Assembly: GCA_037833965.1 (NCBI GenBank)
Contig: AP031352.1
Location: 4,444,501-4,508,500 of the forward strand
Direction of reading: 5' to 3'
Length of the DNA stretch: 64,000 nt
From: Marchantia polymorpha subsp. ruderalis
Lineage: Eukaryota > Streptophyta > Marchantiopsida > Marchantiales > Marchantiaceae
A model generated the notes under the pieces. It searched no databases and was not told where the DNA came from. It worked only from the letters and a program-made list of their open reading frames with translations. Positions 1 to 9,438 of the stretch are shown in pieces; the first letter of the stretch is position 1, and each line of letters starts with the position of its first letter. Made by a program: the position numbers and the translations under genes.

Positions 1-46
1 TCTAGCTGAGAAACGTTCTAGATATCACAGCGCGGAGAGTTACTCG

Positions 47-2930
47 GTGGCTGAGAGAGAATTGAGTGCGCGACATTTGGAATTGAGAGAGATTAGAGTT
101 TGCAGAATCGCGAGCAAGAGGCTCGGGCAGAGCAGAGAGAGAGTTGCGCAAACCAATTTCAAGAACGCAATGTCGAAATCGATGAGGCTGCGGATGGTGC
201 CACTCAAGCTTCCGCAGAATGGGTTGCGTGCCTTTGAGGACCGGTTGATTACAAGGAAACTCGAATTCTTGCTGTGGGGATGGAATTACGTGTGCGCAGA
301 CATGGTGCGCGAATGGCTGGACGAGGAACGACCACCTACGCGCGGATTGCGTCTGCACGTAGATAGATGGACTGTTCGCGATTGGGGACAGGCATTGGGG
401 AGGTGCGCAGGTGAGGACGGGTACCTCCTATTCGACAGTGAAAGCGTCAAGGTAACGAAGCAGGACGAAGCCTCCTTCGTGGAATTGTTCAAGCGGGAGA
501 TGTCTTCCAAGAACGGGTACAGGACCCGCGACTACAAAGATCGTTTCCGCAGGACCGTAGCGATGGCGCTGCTGCAATTGTTGCAGCCGCACCGCACTAC
601 GTACATCACGTTGTGGCAGGTGTCCTTCGTAGAGCTCACATTGGCCGGAGCTCCAGTTCACTAGTCGCGTATCCTGCATAGGGTGATGCGACAGCATGCG
701 TTTGAGGAGCGGGGAGGAACTCTCAATCAACTCTCCCCCTTCTTGATAAATTTTTATCGGGAGATGAATTGTTTAACCGCGGCCGAGCGTGCTCGATTTC
801 CGCCTTTGTCAGTTGACCATCCGGGAGATATGTGCGGAATAACGAGGTAGACACCGACGCGGAGGATTCGCCGACTTCCACTCCACCGACTCAGCAGGAT
901 GCGGGGAGAGACACACCCGCAGCGCGAGTGCCGCGGAAGCGAAGATGGAGAGAGGAACCAGAGAAAGAGCAACATCGAGAATCAGCTGCTCTCACCCGGA
1001 AGCGGCCACTACACGAAGTCTGCAGCCGGCCGAAGCAGAAGACGCGCAGGCTTTTGTTACCGGCCAGCAGCGCGGAAACGGCGACAATCGCCACAGAGAA
1101 GGGAAGTTCGTCCCTGGAGAAGTCCACGCGAACGGCCGGTAGACCACCTTACGCCTTCGGCGAGAGAGAGACGACCTTTGGGTCAGAAGTTACCACGTGC
1201 GGCGTGGATGAGTGTGCCGCATACGCATAGGCGACTCCCTGTGGATATGCGATCCCTTGCGGACGTGGATCTGTGCCTACGCACAGGCAGAGAAAGTTCG
1301 CCTACGCATAGGCAGGACTCACCCCCAGTACAACGCAGGAAGGAGAAGGAGCCGGCGGAAGATCCGCCTTCGGCTCAAGGGCCTTTGGGACAAGGCCCTC
1401 CGGCGGAAAGAGCGCCGGAATTTGCGCCTTCGACGCAAGGGACTTCGAGCCAGCGAGTTACAACCAGAGAGCCGGCGGGAGTCGCGCCTTCGGCGTGAAA
1501 TCCGCCGGAAGATGCACCTTCGGCGGAAGGGCCTTCGGGCCAAGGGACATCGGGCGGGCCGTCTTCGGCTCTACCGCCTTCGGCGGATGAAGCGCCGGGA
1601 ATTGCACCTATGCGTAGGCCGGACGCATCCCTGCCGCAGGACATAAGGATGGAGCAGAACCGATCGGTGGAGCGGATTGTCCGTTCGCAGGGTGAAATTC
1701 GTGCGCGCGATGCACAATTACACCCCGCGCAGGTGCATTCCGCACGATTGCCTTCGGCGGTAGACGCCGGCGGCGAAGATGTTACAGTCGCGATATGACA
1801 GGCAGACGATGGGGATGCGACCGCATACGGCCGCATTCACTCACCGCCTTGGACATTTTAGCAGGGAGCAGCGAGGCTGCAGGAGCGCCAGCGGCGGCAG
1901 AACACGCAGACATCTAGCAGCCCCACTCAGGTCAGTCGCCGAGGCAATCAATGGCGACCGAAATCCTCAATTCGGAGGATGACGAAGAAGGAGGATCCAC
2001 GAAATCAGTGTCGGGATCGGCATCCACCGAGGAGGAGAAGGAGGAATTAGTTGATGCGCCGGCGGCGGCGCTCTGTGAGCAGGTAGTACCTTTGCTGAGG
2101 TACTTGGATCGCAAGATGGAGAAGTACCGGATCCTCGCCTGCCTGGGTCCTACGTCGAGTTAGTGCGCAGGCGAATTCGCACTAAAGTCCACACCAGCAA
2201 GTTGCTAGCCCGGGTGGACCAGGAACTTAAGGCTCTGCGCGAGAAGCATGAATGCTTGTGGGGTCAGTACAACCTCAATCATAAATTGTACAAACACTTC
2301 GACAGGGTGAAGGATGGGCGACTGGAAGAGCTCACCAAGGAGAAGGTGAAGCTCACGGAAGCGCTGGATTCTGAGTAGGCTTAGAATCGAATTTTGTAAG
2401 AGGATCTCGTGCGACAGTTGCGGTTGTTAGAGCAGTGTCAGCTCGCACGACAGGCGGATGAGGAATTAATTCGCAAATTGCAATCTGAGTGCGGAGAATT
2501 GAGAGCACAGCGTGCGGAGGCCGAGTTGTAGTTAGTTGTGGTTGAAGACGATCGCCGACGAGAGGTAGATCGCACGAAGGAAGAGATGGCGAGGCGAGTC
2601 ACCCACTGTCTCAGGGGCTACGCCCACTGGGAAGTGGCGGCGCAGGAGAAACTCACACTGCGTGAGTTAGAGCTTCGTGCAGCCGGGTTGTTGACAGGTG
2701 ACAGTCGGAGTCGGCGGCGAGGGAGTCGGCGGCGAGTAGCGAAGAAGCTGGATTCTTTTCTGTCGAAGTCGCGGGACACCATGGCCACCCTTAAGACGGA
2801 GGTTTCCGCGGTGTTGCGGCGTTTGGGACTGCGCAGTCGAGCTGAAGACTGGCAGGGTAGAGAGTTAGTGCGCGGCAGTCCGTCGCGCAGGAGGCGAAGC
2901 ATAGGTTCTGCGGAGTGTAGTGTAGTGTGA
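47..2930 (+). pseudogene. Degenerate copy of a repeated coiled-coil ORF family
   Basis: Coding-like stretches run through this region in changing frames. Frame 2 (47-664) ends in VELTLAGAPVH, and the sense continues in frame 3 from about 663 (RILHRVMRQHAF) to about 835. Next come frame 1 (832-1230) and frame 2 (about 1212-1798, broken by a TGA at 1496-1498 inside a Pro/Ala/Ser-rich stretch). Frame 1 (1951-2160) carries LCEQVVPLLRYLDRK. Frame 3 (2163-2378 and 2538-2930) has charged heptad-rich sequence and an Arg-rich C-terminus. At least four frameshifts and several stops rule out one intact protein. From memory only, the blocks resemble a long coiled-coil hypothetical protein repeated many times in Marchantia. 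Whether it belongs to a transposon is unknown, and I see no polymerase or transposase domain. The left part may extend beyond the window. Confidence 0.55.
1330..1600 (+). repeat. Imperfect CTTCGGCGG-type short repeats
   Basis: This stretch is built from variants of GCCTTCGGCGGAAG and GCGCCGGAA. They encode a Pro/Ala/Ser-rich low-complexity segment within the degenerate ORF. The repeats explain why all six frames stay open here for long distances. Confidence 0.6.
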
Positions 2931-3403
2931 TTCCGTGCAAGCGCGTAGCATAGTGCAGTGTAGCGCTAGTTAGGACTTAGAAGGTATAAAGTAGTTCAAG
3001 GCGTCTTGCCTTGGGATTTTTCCAGTTTCGGAAGTGCAGATCAGGAACTCATTTTCTCTGCGTGTTTGTGTCCTTAGTTCTGTCACCACGCACGAGGAGC
3101 TACACCGTGGCGGTCCGCATTGCGTAGCTAAAGACCTTCGACCGAATGTTTAGAGCTAGTACATTGGTTAGAGACTTGAGTAGTTCGGATCTACACCTGC
3201 GGGTGATTGCCGATGCTAAGAGCTAGTGACGAGTTAGATACTTTAACAGTTTCGCCCCTACACTTTCGAGTGACTGTTCCTGATTGTACTCCTTCGGGAT
3301 TTTTCCCCTGAATGCCAAAGTGAAGTTTTGCTACTTCGTGTAAGCCTTGGTTGTAAATTCAGGTTACGCTGCAGCAGGTGCCTTCAGGGTAACCCCTGTA
3401 GTA

Positions 3404-3873
3404 TTTCTGGGAATGACAAGTGCCTAAGAATTCAAACTCTTCAATAGACTGTTATGGTGTGTTACTGGAACGTTTCTCAGTGAGTCATTCAGTGCGGACC
3501 TGTGTTCTCTGCGCGTTTTGTGAGTTGAGAGTGTTGTTCACCGCGTATGAGTGACTTCAATCCGAAGTAGGAAGTCCAACCCGGGTTCCCTACGCTAGTA
3601 GAAAGCCAGCGGAAGGGTAGTAAAAGCCGGAGTTGGGAGTCACTACCCGTAGCTTCGCTGAGTGTACTCGCGAGAGACTTTCCCCCTGAAACTTTAAGTA
3701 GAGGTCATAACCGATCTCTGGGTTGTGTTTCTGTAGTTTCAGGTGTGTGTGTGTGTGTGTGTTGAGTGAACTACGCTGCACTGTGCGACCTACGAGTGAG
3801 CTCCCAGTGAACTCTTGCAGTTTTTCTGGGAGTGACAGTCGCCTGAGAATTCAAACTCCTCAATAGTCTGTTA
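3404..3873 (+). repeat. Direct repeat pair in the 3' flank of the relic ORF
   Basis: Two 51-bp blocks, 3404-3454 and 3823-3873, match at about 44 of 51 positions and lie 419 bp apart. Both begin TTTCTGGGA and contain GAATTCAAACTC and CAATAG. The DNA between them has further weaker similarity to the sequence before the first block. This looks like a tandemly duplicated untranslated or LTR-like tail of the repeat family. Confidence 0.6.
3743..3762. repeat. (GT)10 microsatellite
   Basis: Uninterrupted GT dinucleotides lie inside the duplicated tail region. Confidence 0.9.
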
Positions 3874-3879
3874 AATGTG

Positions 3880-4785
3880 ACACTTTGTACCCTGTGTGTT
3901 CCTTTGTCCCTGTGGGTTCGACCTTTCTACCACTATATTGCAGTTTTAGCCTTTAGTGGGTTATTACATCACTGTTGAATCTTCTCATGTCACTATTGCC
4001 AATAGTGACGTACGAATCTTATTGAACAGATTTATACGTTAAAAACTAATGGTTCCACACTTTCATGTCACTAATGGGAGTATGTCACTCGAAGGAGTTG
4101 ACAATCCAAGAGTTCATAATTACACTTAATACCAGATATTAGTCTAAATCATACCTATCCATTATCCACCCTTGCATCCTAGCCCATAGCCAAAACCCAC
4201 CCATTTATCCATGGGTATGGTGGATATTGGGTAACCATTGCAGGACTATGGTCTTTATTAAAAAGACCAGAGTCCTGCATGTTTTCACTAAAAGTACATG
4301 CAACATGTTTTGTGAGATCTTTGACTCTCTTTTCTATGTACATAGAACAGAAGATATCCTAGGTCTACTACTGATTATAGTCAAATCTGAATCAAAATAT
4401 AACTCTAGTTAACATAATTGGAGTCTATGCGCACTGTTGAGTTATTATAAAGATATTTTGGCCCCAAGCGTAAGTTATTTTGACCTAAATGAATATTTAA
4501 TTATTAACAATGTATGTATGTTTTGTTTATAAACTGTAGGAAACATTATCACTGGTATGAATTATTTTGTAGTGATGTTTTCTTCTCATTGAAAGCAGTT
4601 TTTTAGCTTTATAATTGGCATTTAGTATACAATTTTGGATAATACTTTGCACAAGTAGATTATAAAAATTTGGATTCAATTGATTAATATAAAAAAATAT
4701 AAAAACTTGGGTTCAATGAAGTTTGATAAATTCAACAGTAACTTAAATATAGAGATTATTAGGTATTAAATAAATAAATTTAAAA
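3880..4785. other. AT-rich spacer without a gene
   Basis: No ORF here looks coding. A short patch at 4159-4231 is rich in CCCA and GGGT with partial inverted symmetry (AAAACCCACCCA ... CCATGGGTATGG), resembling the patch at 23308-23362. No LTR is seen here although a copia element begins just downstream. Confidence 0.5.
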
Positions 4786-4857
4786 TGGGGAGGCCTCGGC
4801 TGAAAGGACGAAATTGCTGTGACAACAGACGGTATCTCTTGTTTTCGTCGAACTGAG

Positions 4858-5661
4858 ATGGCTTCGAAACAAGTTGCAGGAACAGGGTACAACATTCTTC
4901 CTCTTGATGGCCGATCCGATTACTTGCTTTGGGAAAAGCAGGTGAAAGGCAAGTTGAGATCTATGGGTCTCGCTAATGTGCTTAAAGACAAACCAATGCA
5001 CATTAGCGACATTGATTGGAAGGATTCACAAGAGCAAGCAGTCTACATTGTGATGGGTTATCTCGATCCTTCGGTTATGAAGCAAGTTGAGGAGTATCAT
5101 GAGGTTACGCAGCTCTTTGATGCCCTACAGAGACGGTTTCATCAGAAGGAAATCTCCCATGTGATGAATACCTACAGGAGGCTATTGAAATTAAGGATGA
5201 TGCCAGACTCGAGAATTCAGGATCACATTCACGCCTACGGAGATTTGTTGATAGATCTTCAAAGTATGGGAGAGGAGCTTTCTGACATTAAGAAAGCTAT
5301 GCATCTACTTCACTCATTGCCTCCCTCCTATCAGACACTATCAAAAATTCTACTTCATCGTGATAACAAGGCTGTAACTTACAACGAGGTTGTAAGTGCC
5401 CTTCTGGCAGACGCGGTGGAACAGGAAATGTTGTCATTGTCTCGCCCATTCACTTTAAGTACTGCACTTATTGTGATCCGGGGTCAGTCGCAACCATCGG
5501 GTCAGGACAATTTGCAGCGTACAGGGTTCAAGCGGCAGAGATCGAGATCCCCTGAGCGTAGGAGAGTTCATTTTCAGGTTGCATCCCCTAACAAGAGCAA
5601 CTTGAAGAACTTGGTGTGTTGGAGATGTGGCAAGAATGGCCATATCAAGAAGGACTGTTAG
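4858..5661 (+). pseudogene. gag: copia gag (capsid) with zinc knuckle
   Basis: The open frame begins at 4819, but the Met at 4858 (MASKQ) gives the usual start of copia Gag, just before the conserved LDGRSDYLLWEKQVKGKL segment. The body matches the retrotransposon gag family (UBN2-like) helical capsid. Near the end is one CCHC knuckle, CWRCGKNGHIKKDC, followed at once by a TAG. In the same frame the sense goes on after that stop (QIKDANLTQVANVAEHLHSE), so the stop is probably a mutation and Gag once continued into Pol. It would package the element RNA in virus-like particles. Confidence 0.88.
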
Positions 5662-5751
5662 ATGCAAATCAAAGATGCGAATCTTACTCAAGTGGCGAAT
5701 GTTGCGGAGCATCTTCACTCTGAAGAGGAAGACGTGTTTACCGATGGTCTA

Positions 5752-6379
5752 TGATGCTAGAGAGGAGGAGATTACTCGTCACTTCACGACAGTTTACACT
5801 TCCCAACAAAATGCTATTTCTGAAAGACTCAACAGAACAGTGTCGGAAAAGGTGCGGAGTATGCTAAGTGAATCTGGTTTACCAGGAGAGTTTTGGGCCG
5901 AAGCCGTCAACACCGCAGTTTATCTGGTAAACCTCTCTCCTTCTAGTGCAATCCAATTTTCCACACCGTTTGAACTCAGGCATAAACGGATGGCAGATTA
6001 CAACCGCTTGAAGTTTTTTGGTTGTACTGCTTATTCTCTTACGCCAAAGGAGCAGAGAACTAAGTTACACCCTACATCCAAGAAATGTCGTTTTCTTGGA
6101 TATGCTAGTGGAGTGAAAGGTTACAGGCTATGGGATCCACTAGCACGTAAGGTGATTGTCAGTCAAGATGTTTCTTTCAATGAGCTTGGCTTATTGAAAG
6201 AGGGGGAGAATTCTAAGTCTACTCGTACTGACAAGCAAAAATCTCCAGTCACGGATATCACCGTGGAAGAGTTTGATCATTATATCACTAATGATCTGTC
6301 ACAAGAAGAAGCACCGGTTCATCAAGAACATGAGGAACTTGAGCGAATTATCATTGATGAGCCTATTGCAATAGTTTAA
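5752..6379 (+). pseudogene. pol: copia integrase, C-terminal remnant
   Basis: Frame 2 gives ITRHFTTVYTSQQNAISERL, which aligns with the end of the copia integrase core containing the last catalytic glutamate (here in SERLN). It is followed by the GFWAEAVNTAVYLVN-like and FFGCTAYSLTP segments and the KCRFLGYASGVKGYRLWDP C-terminal block. The HHCC zinc finger and the first two catalytic aspartates are absent because of the deletion just upstream. The frame stops at TAA 6377-6379. Linker sequence typical of copia (RRSHRASRVPERF) continues in frame beyond it to a second stop at 6535. Confidence 0.87.
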
Positions 6380-6534
6380 GACAACATAGATCAACCTGAA
6401 ACGTCTACTAGGAGATCGCATCGTGCTAGTAGGGTTCCTGAAAGGTTTGGTGTGTCGGCAAATTCATCCATTCTAGAAGATTGTGACTTTGATATCGAAG
6501 ATAGGAATGGTATAGCGTTGATTTTGGAAGAAGG

Positions 6535-7362
6535 TTAACCTTCTTCATCAGGGAAGCTCAAGCTTTGATCAATAAGCTTGAGTGGAATACTGCTATGAAG
6601 CGGGAGATGGAATCCCTGATTGACAATAAGACTTGGGAGCTGGTTGAGTCTCTTACCAATCAAATGGTGATTGACTCCAAGTGGGTGTACAAGCTGAAAG
6701 ATAATCCAGGAGGAGACGAGGCGAAAATCTTCAAAGCTAGGTTGGTGGCTAGAGGTTTCACCCAAGAGAAGGGCGTGGGCTACAACAAAGTTTTCTCACC
6801 GGTAGCTAAGTATGCTACAATTCGTCTGGTATGTGCACTGGCTGCAATATTTGATCTTGTTATGGATCAGATGGATGTGGTTACAACTTTTCTCTATGGA
6901 TATTTAGAGGAGGAGATCTACATGAGACAACCTGTTGGTTTTGAGGTCAAAGGCAAAGAGAGGGTGGTTTGTAGATTATTGAAATCATTGTATGGATTGA
7001 AGCAAGCTCATAGGCAGGGGAACACGCGATTTGATCAGTTCATGAAGGCACAAGGATTTATTCGGAGTGTGTATGATCCTTGTGTTTACATGAAGAAGGT
7101 AAATGATGAGACGTTCAATCTCATCATTTTAGTACTCTATGTTGATGATATGCTCATATTGGCAAAAAACCAATCCGATGTTGATGAATGCAAGAGTAAG
7201 TTGAAGTCTGCATTTAAGATGAAGGATATGGGGGAGTCAAAGAGAATATTAAGCATGGAGATACATAGAAATCATGAGCAGAAGAAACTATGGTTGAGTC
7301 AAGGCAAGTATGTTCGTCGTATATTTGACAGGTTCAACATGATGGATTCCAATGGACTCCTT
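6535..7362 (+). pseudogene. pol: copia reverse transcriptase
   Basis: Frame 1 encodes the RVT_2 domain: EWNTAMKREMESL, WVYKLKDNPGG, KARLVARGFTQ, then the first catalytic Asp in MDQMDVVTTFLYG, SLYGLKQA, and the catalytic LYVDDML box around 7137-7157. Frame 1 is entered by a shift near 6540 and left near 7355, where sense passes to frame 3. Sequence quality is high between the shifts, which suggests a fairly recent loss of function. Confidence 0.9.
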
Positions 7363-8114
7363 TGGCAGCACATTTCAAACTCTCTGCAGCTCAATGTACT
7401 ACGGATGCGGTGGAGAAAGGAAATATGTCATGTGTTCCCTATGAACAAGCTGTAGGCAGCCTCATGTATTTGATGGTGTGCACTAGGCCGGACATTGCTT
7501 TTGCGATGGGCAAGGTGAGCAGGTACATGTCAAATCCTGGGAAAGTTCATTGGGAAGCAGTGAAATGGATTTTTAGATATTTGAAGAGTACTCTGGATTA
7601 TGACTTATTGTTTGATGGTCTATTAGACAATGCCAAATCCTTGTTTGGTTACGTTGATGCTGACTACGGACAAGATCTAGATAAAAGGAGATCTACAACT
7701 AGGTATGTATTTACACTTGGCGGTGGAAGCATTAGTTGGAGGTCTACCTTGCAGAAATGCGTAGCTCAGTCAACAACGGAAGCTGAATATGTGGCAGCAG
7801 CAGAAGCGGCAAAGGAAGCTATTTGGTTGGATAGGCTTATCATGGAAATGGAATTGAAGCAGGGCGTGGTTAATCTTCATTGTAATAGTCAGAGCGCTTT
7901 ACATTTGGCCGCGAACCAGGTCATGGATAGCAGAATGAAGCACATTGACATCACGTATCATTTTATCAGACAAGCAGTGTCTGATAAAACGATTGAACTA
8001 GTAAAGATCGACGGTAAACTCAATCCAGCTGATGCTTTGACCAAAGTTATTCCATTGGAGAGTTTCAGGCGACACTGTGCTACCATGCAAGTTGTGCATA
8101 GGGAGCACATGTAA
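7362..8114 (+). pseudogene. pol: copia RNase H, C-terminal part of Pol
   Basis: Frame 3 gives the connection segment (PYEQAVGSLMYLMVCTRPDI) and then RNase HI with the acidic residues in GYVDADYGQD, the TTEAEYVA box and the NSQSA, KHIDI and DALTK boxes typical of plant copia elements. It ends at a TAA at 8112-8114, 101 bp before the LTR. It is separated from the reverse transcriptase only by a frameshift. Confidence 0.9.
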
Positions 8115-8203
8115 ACTTTGCTAGCATAGTAACTCTATTTATCTCTTTATGTTATTACTCTATCCTGTTATGGCTACGGTCTAGTTTTAGTTAACTCTCG
8201 TAT

Positions 8204-8212
8204 AAAGAGGGG
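8204..8212 (+). promoter_or_regulatory. Polypurine tract of the copia element
   Basis: AAAGAGGGG lies directly upstream of the LTR start, as expected for the plus-strand primer of reverse transcription. Confidence 0.65.
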
Positions 8213-8215
8213 CCT

Positions 8216-8539
8216 TGTGATAGGCATCTGTCTAGAACTTCCCGTTGAGTAATAATATAGGTTTCAGAGGTTACTGTTTCCTTAACACGAGTTAAGGGAA
8301 AGATTGTTGAGGTTAACTCTGATTAAGGAGTAACCTCAGGCTCTAGCTATTTATAGTTATGTGTGTCGCTGGCTTTAGGTATAAATATACCTCCAAAGCC
8401 AAGGCTTTTTAGTGTAGCCGAAACATTGTGTATTCACTTGTCAGTAAACCTGCTTAGTGTTCCAGCCGTGGACGTAGCCCTCGAGGGTGAACCACGTTAT
8501 ATGAGTGTCTTGTGAATGATTCTTGATTTTTCGTTAACA
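8216..8539 (+). repeat. 3' long terminal repeat of the copia element
   Basis: The segment starts TGTGATAGGC after the polypurine tract and ends near GTTAACA at 8539, giving TG...CA borders and about 324 bp. It carries a TATA-like TATAAATA at 8380-8387, consistent with the LTR promoter. It also holds two short hairpins (around TTTCCTTAAC..GTTAAGGGAAA and GAGGTTA..TAACCTC). The right border is set from the TG/CA rule only, because the 5' LTR is missing and there is no second copy to compare. Confidence 0.7.
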
Positions 8540-9036
8540 GGCTGCAATCAAATCCAAAATGTGAATCAAGATATTTACAATATTATTTTTTAACTAGATT
8601 TGATCACTTTGAATATCTAATGATGATTTCTAATTTCAATTTCGAATCTGTTACATTTATAAGTTTTTTAGATAATATTTGTTGTAAATATGTAGAATAA
8701 AATTATATTTTAATTTTTTATCCACTATTTTGATACCTAGAAAAAACTTAAATGATATTATATGACATTTACAAAAAATACTTCTAGAAGATTCATAAAA
8801 TTTATGACACATGTAGGAAAGAAATATGCATAGATCATGAAAACATTGTAAGTGGTAAATGTAAATTGGACTAAAGTATTGATATTTAACAAGCAACATA
8901 CATGGACTCCGCGAGATGAAAAGTTGCCAAAAGTGCTTTGCAATATAGCTATAACAAAGCATGTGGGAGTTGGATATATCTTTGTAAACATATAAATATC
9001 ATATTATACCAAAGTATGTTATTGAATTGTAAGATG
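8540..9036. other. AT-rich spacer
   Basis: No gene seen. Short ORFs on the minus strand (8657-8991) have random AT-rich composition and no family resemblance. Confidence 0.5.
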
Positions 9037-9438
9037 TTAAATTTAGGGAATTGCTAGGCACACACCTCCCCTCATGTGCATACATCCACTCGTCCACAAA
9101 GCACATTTCTGCGTCAAAACACCAAAATCTAAACATTTCTGCATCGAAACATGCCAGCGCTTCGTCAAACAAGGGGAAAAAGCTGTTTACGGGTCCAAAC
9201 ATGCCGGCGCTTCGGCAAACAAGGCGGTAACGCTGAAATTTTTGTTTGGAAGGTACCTAAGTGGGAACACGTTCGAACGCGGACGGATCCCGTCGAGTGC
9301 TGTTGTCAGCTGGCGCTCGTCATCCGCGCGCCTCGCGGACGTCCGAGCTGATCGATCCGAGCGTGCTATTAAGGTCACGGGCGGTCATACCTCTTTTGGG
9401 GGGGGGGGGTGTGTGCCTAGCAATTTCCTAAATTTAAC
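9037..9438. mobile_element. MITE-like DNA transposon with terminal inverted repeats
   Basis: The left end (9037 onward) reads TTAAATTTAGGGAATTGCTA and then GGCACACACC. The right end (about 9405-9438) is its reverse complement with one clear mismatch in about 33 bp. The palindromic 8-mer TAAATTTA directly borders both ends, which fits an 8-bp target duplication and TIRs starting GGGAATTGC. That length is typical of the hAT superfamily, but because the 8-mer is itself palindromic it could instead be part of the TIR. The 400-bp interior is GC-richer than its flanks, contains internal direct repeats and a run of 12 G, and has no transposase, so the element is non-autonomous. Confidence 0.8.
9147..9226. 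repeat. Internal duplication within the MITE-like element
   Basis: AAACATGCCAGCGCTTCGTC (9147) recurs as AAACATGCCGGCGCTTCGGC (9199), about 52 bp apart, each followed by AAACAAGG. A shorter pair, ACATTTCTGCGTC and ACATTTCTGCATC, precedes them. Non-autonomous elements often carry such subterminal repeats. Confidence 0.7.

Larger units (their letters stand above)
4786..8539 (+). mobile_element. Ty1/copia retrotransposon, 5'-truncated and internally deleted
   Basis: The order gag, integrase C-terminal part, reverse transcriptase, RNase H, polypurine tract, LTR is that of the Ty1/copia superfamily. No copy of the 3' LTR and no tRNA-primer site precede gag. AT-rich flank runs straight into the gag leader near 4786, so the left end is lost. 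The protease and the integrase zinc finger and catalytic core are missing between about 5740 and 5760. Frameshifts occur near 5745, 6540 and 7355, and in-frame stops near 5659 and 6377. The copy cannot encode the enzymes needed for its own movement. It lies in intergenic DNA in the same orientation as the downstream genes. Confidence 0.92.
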
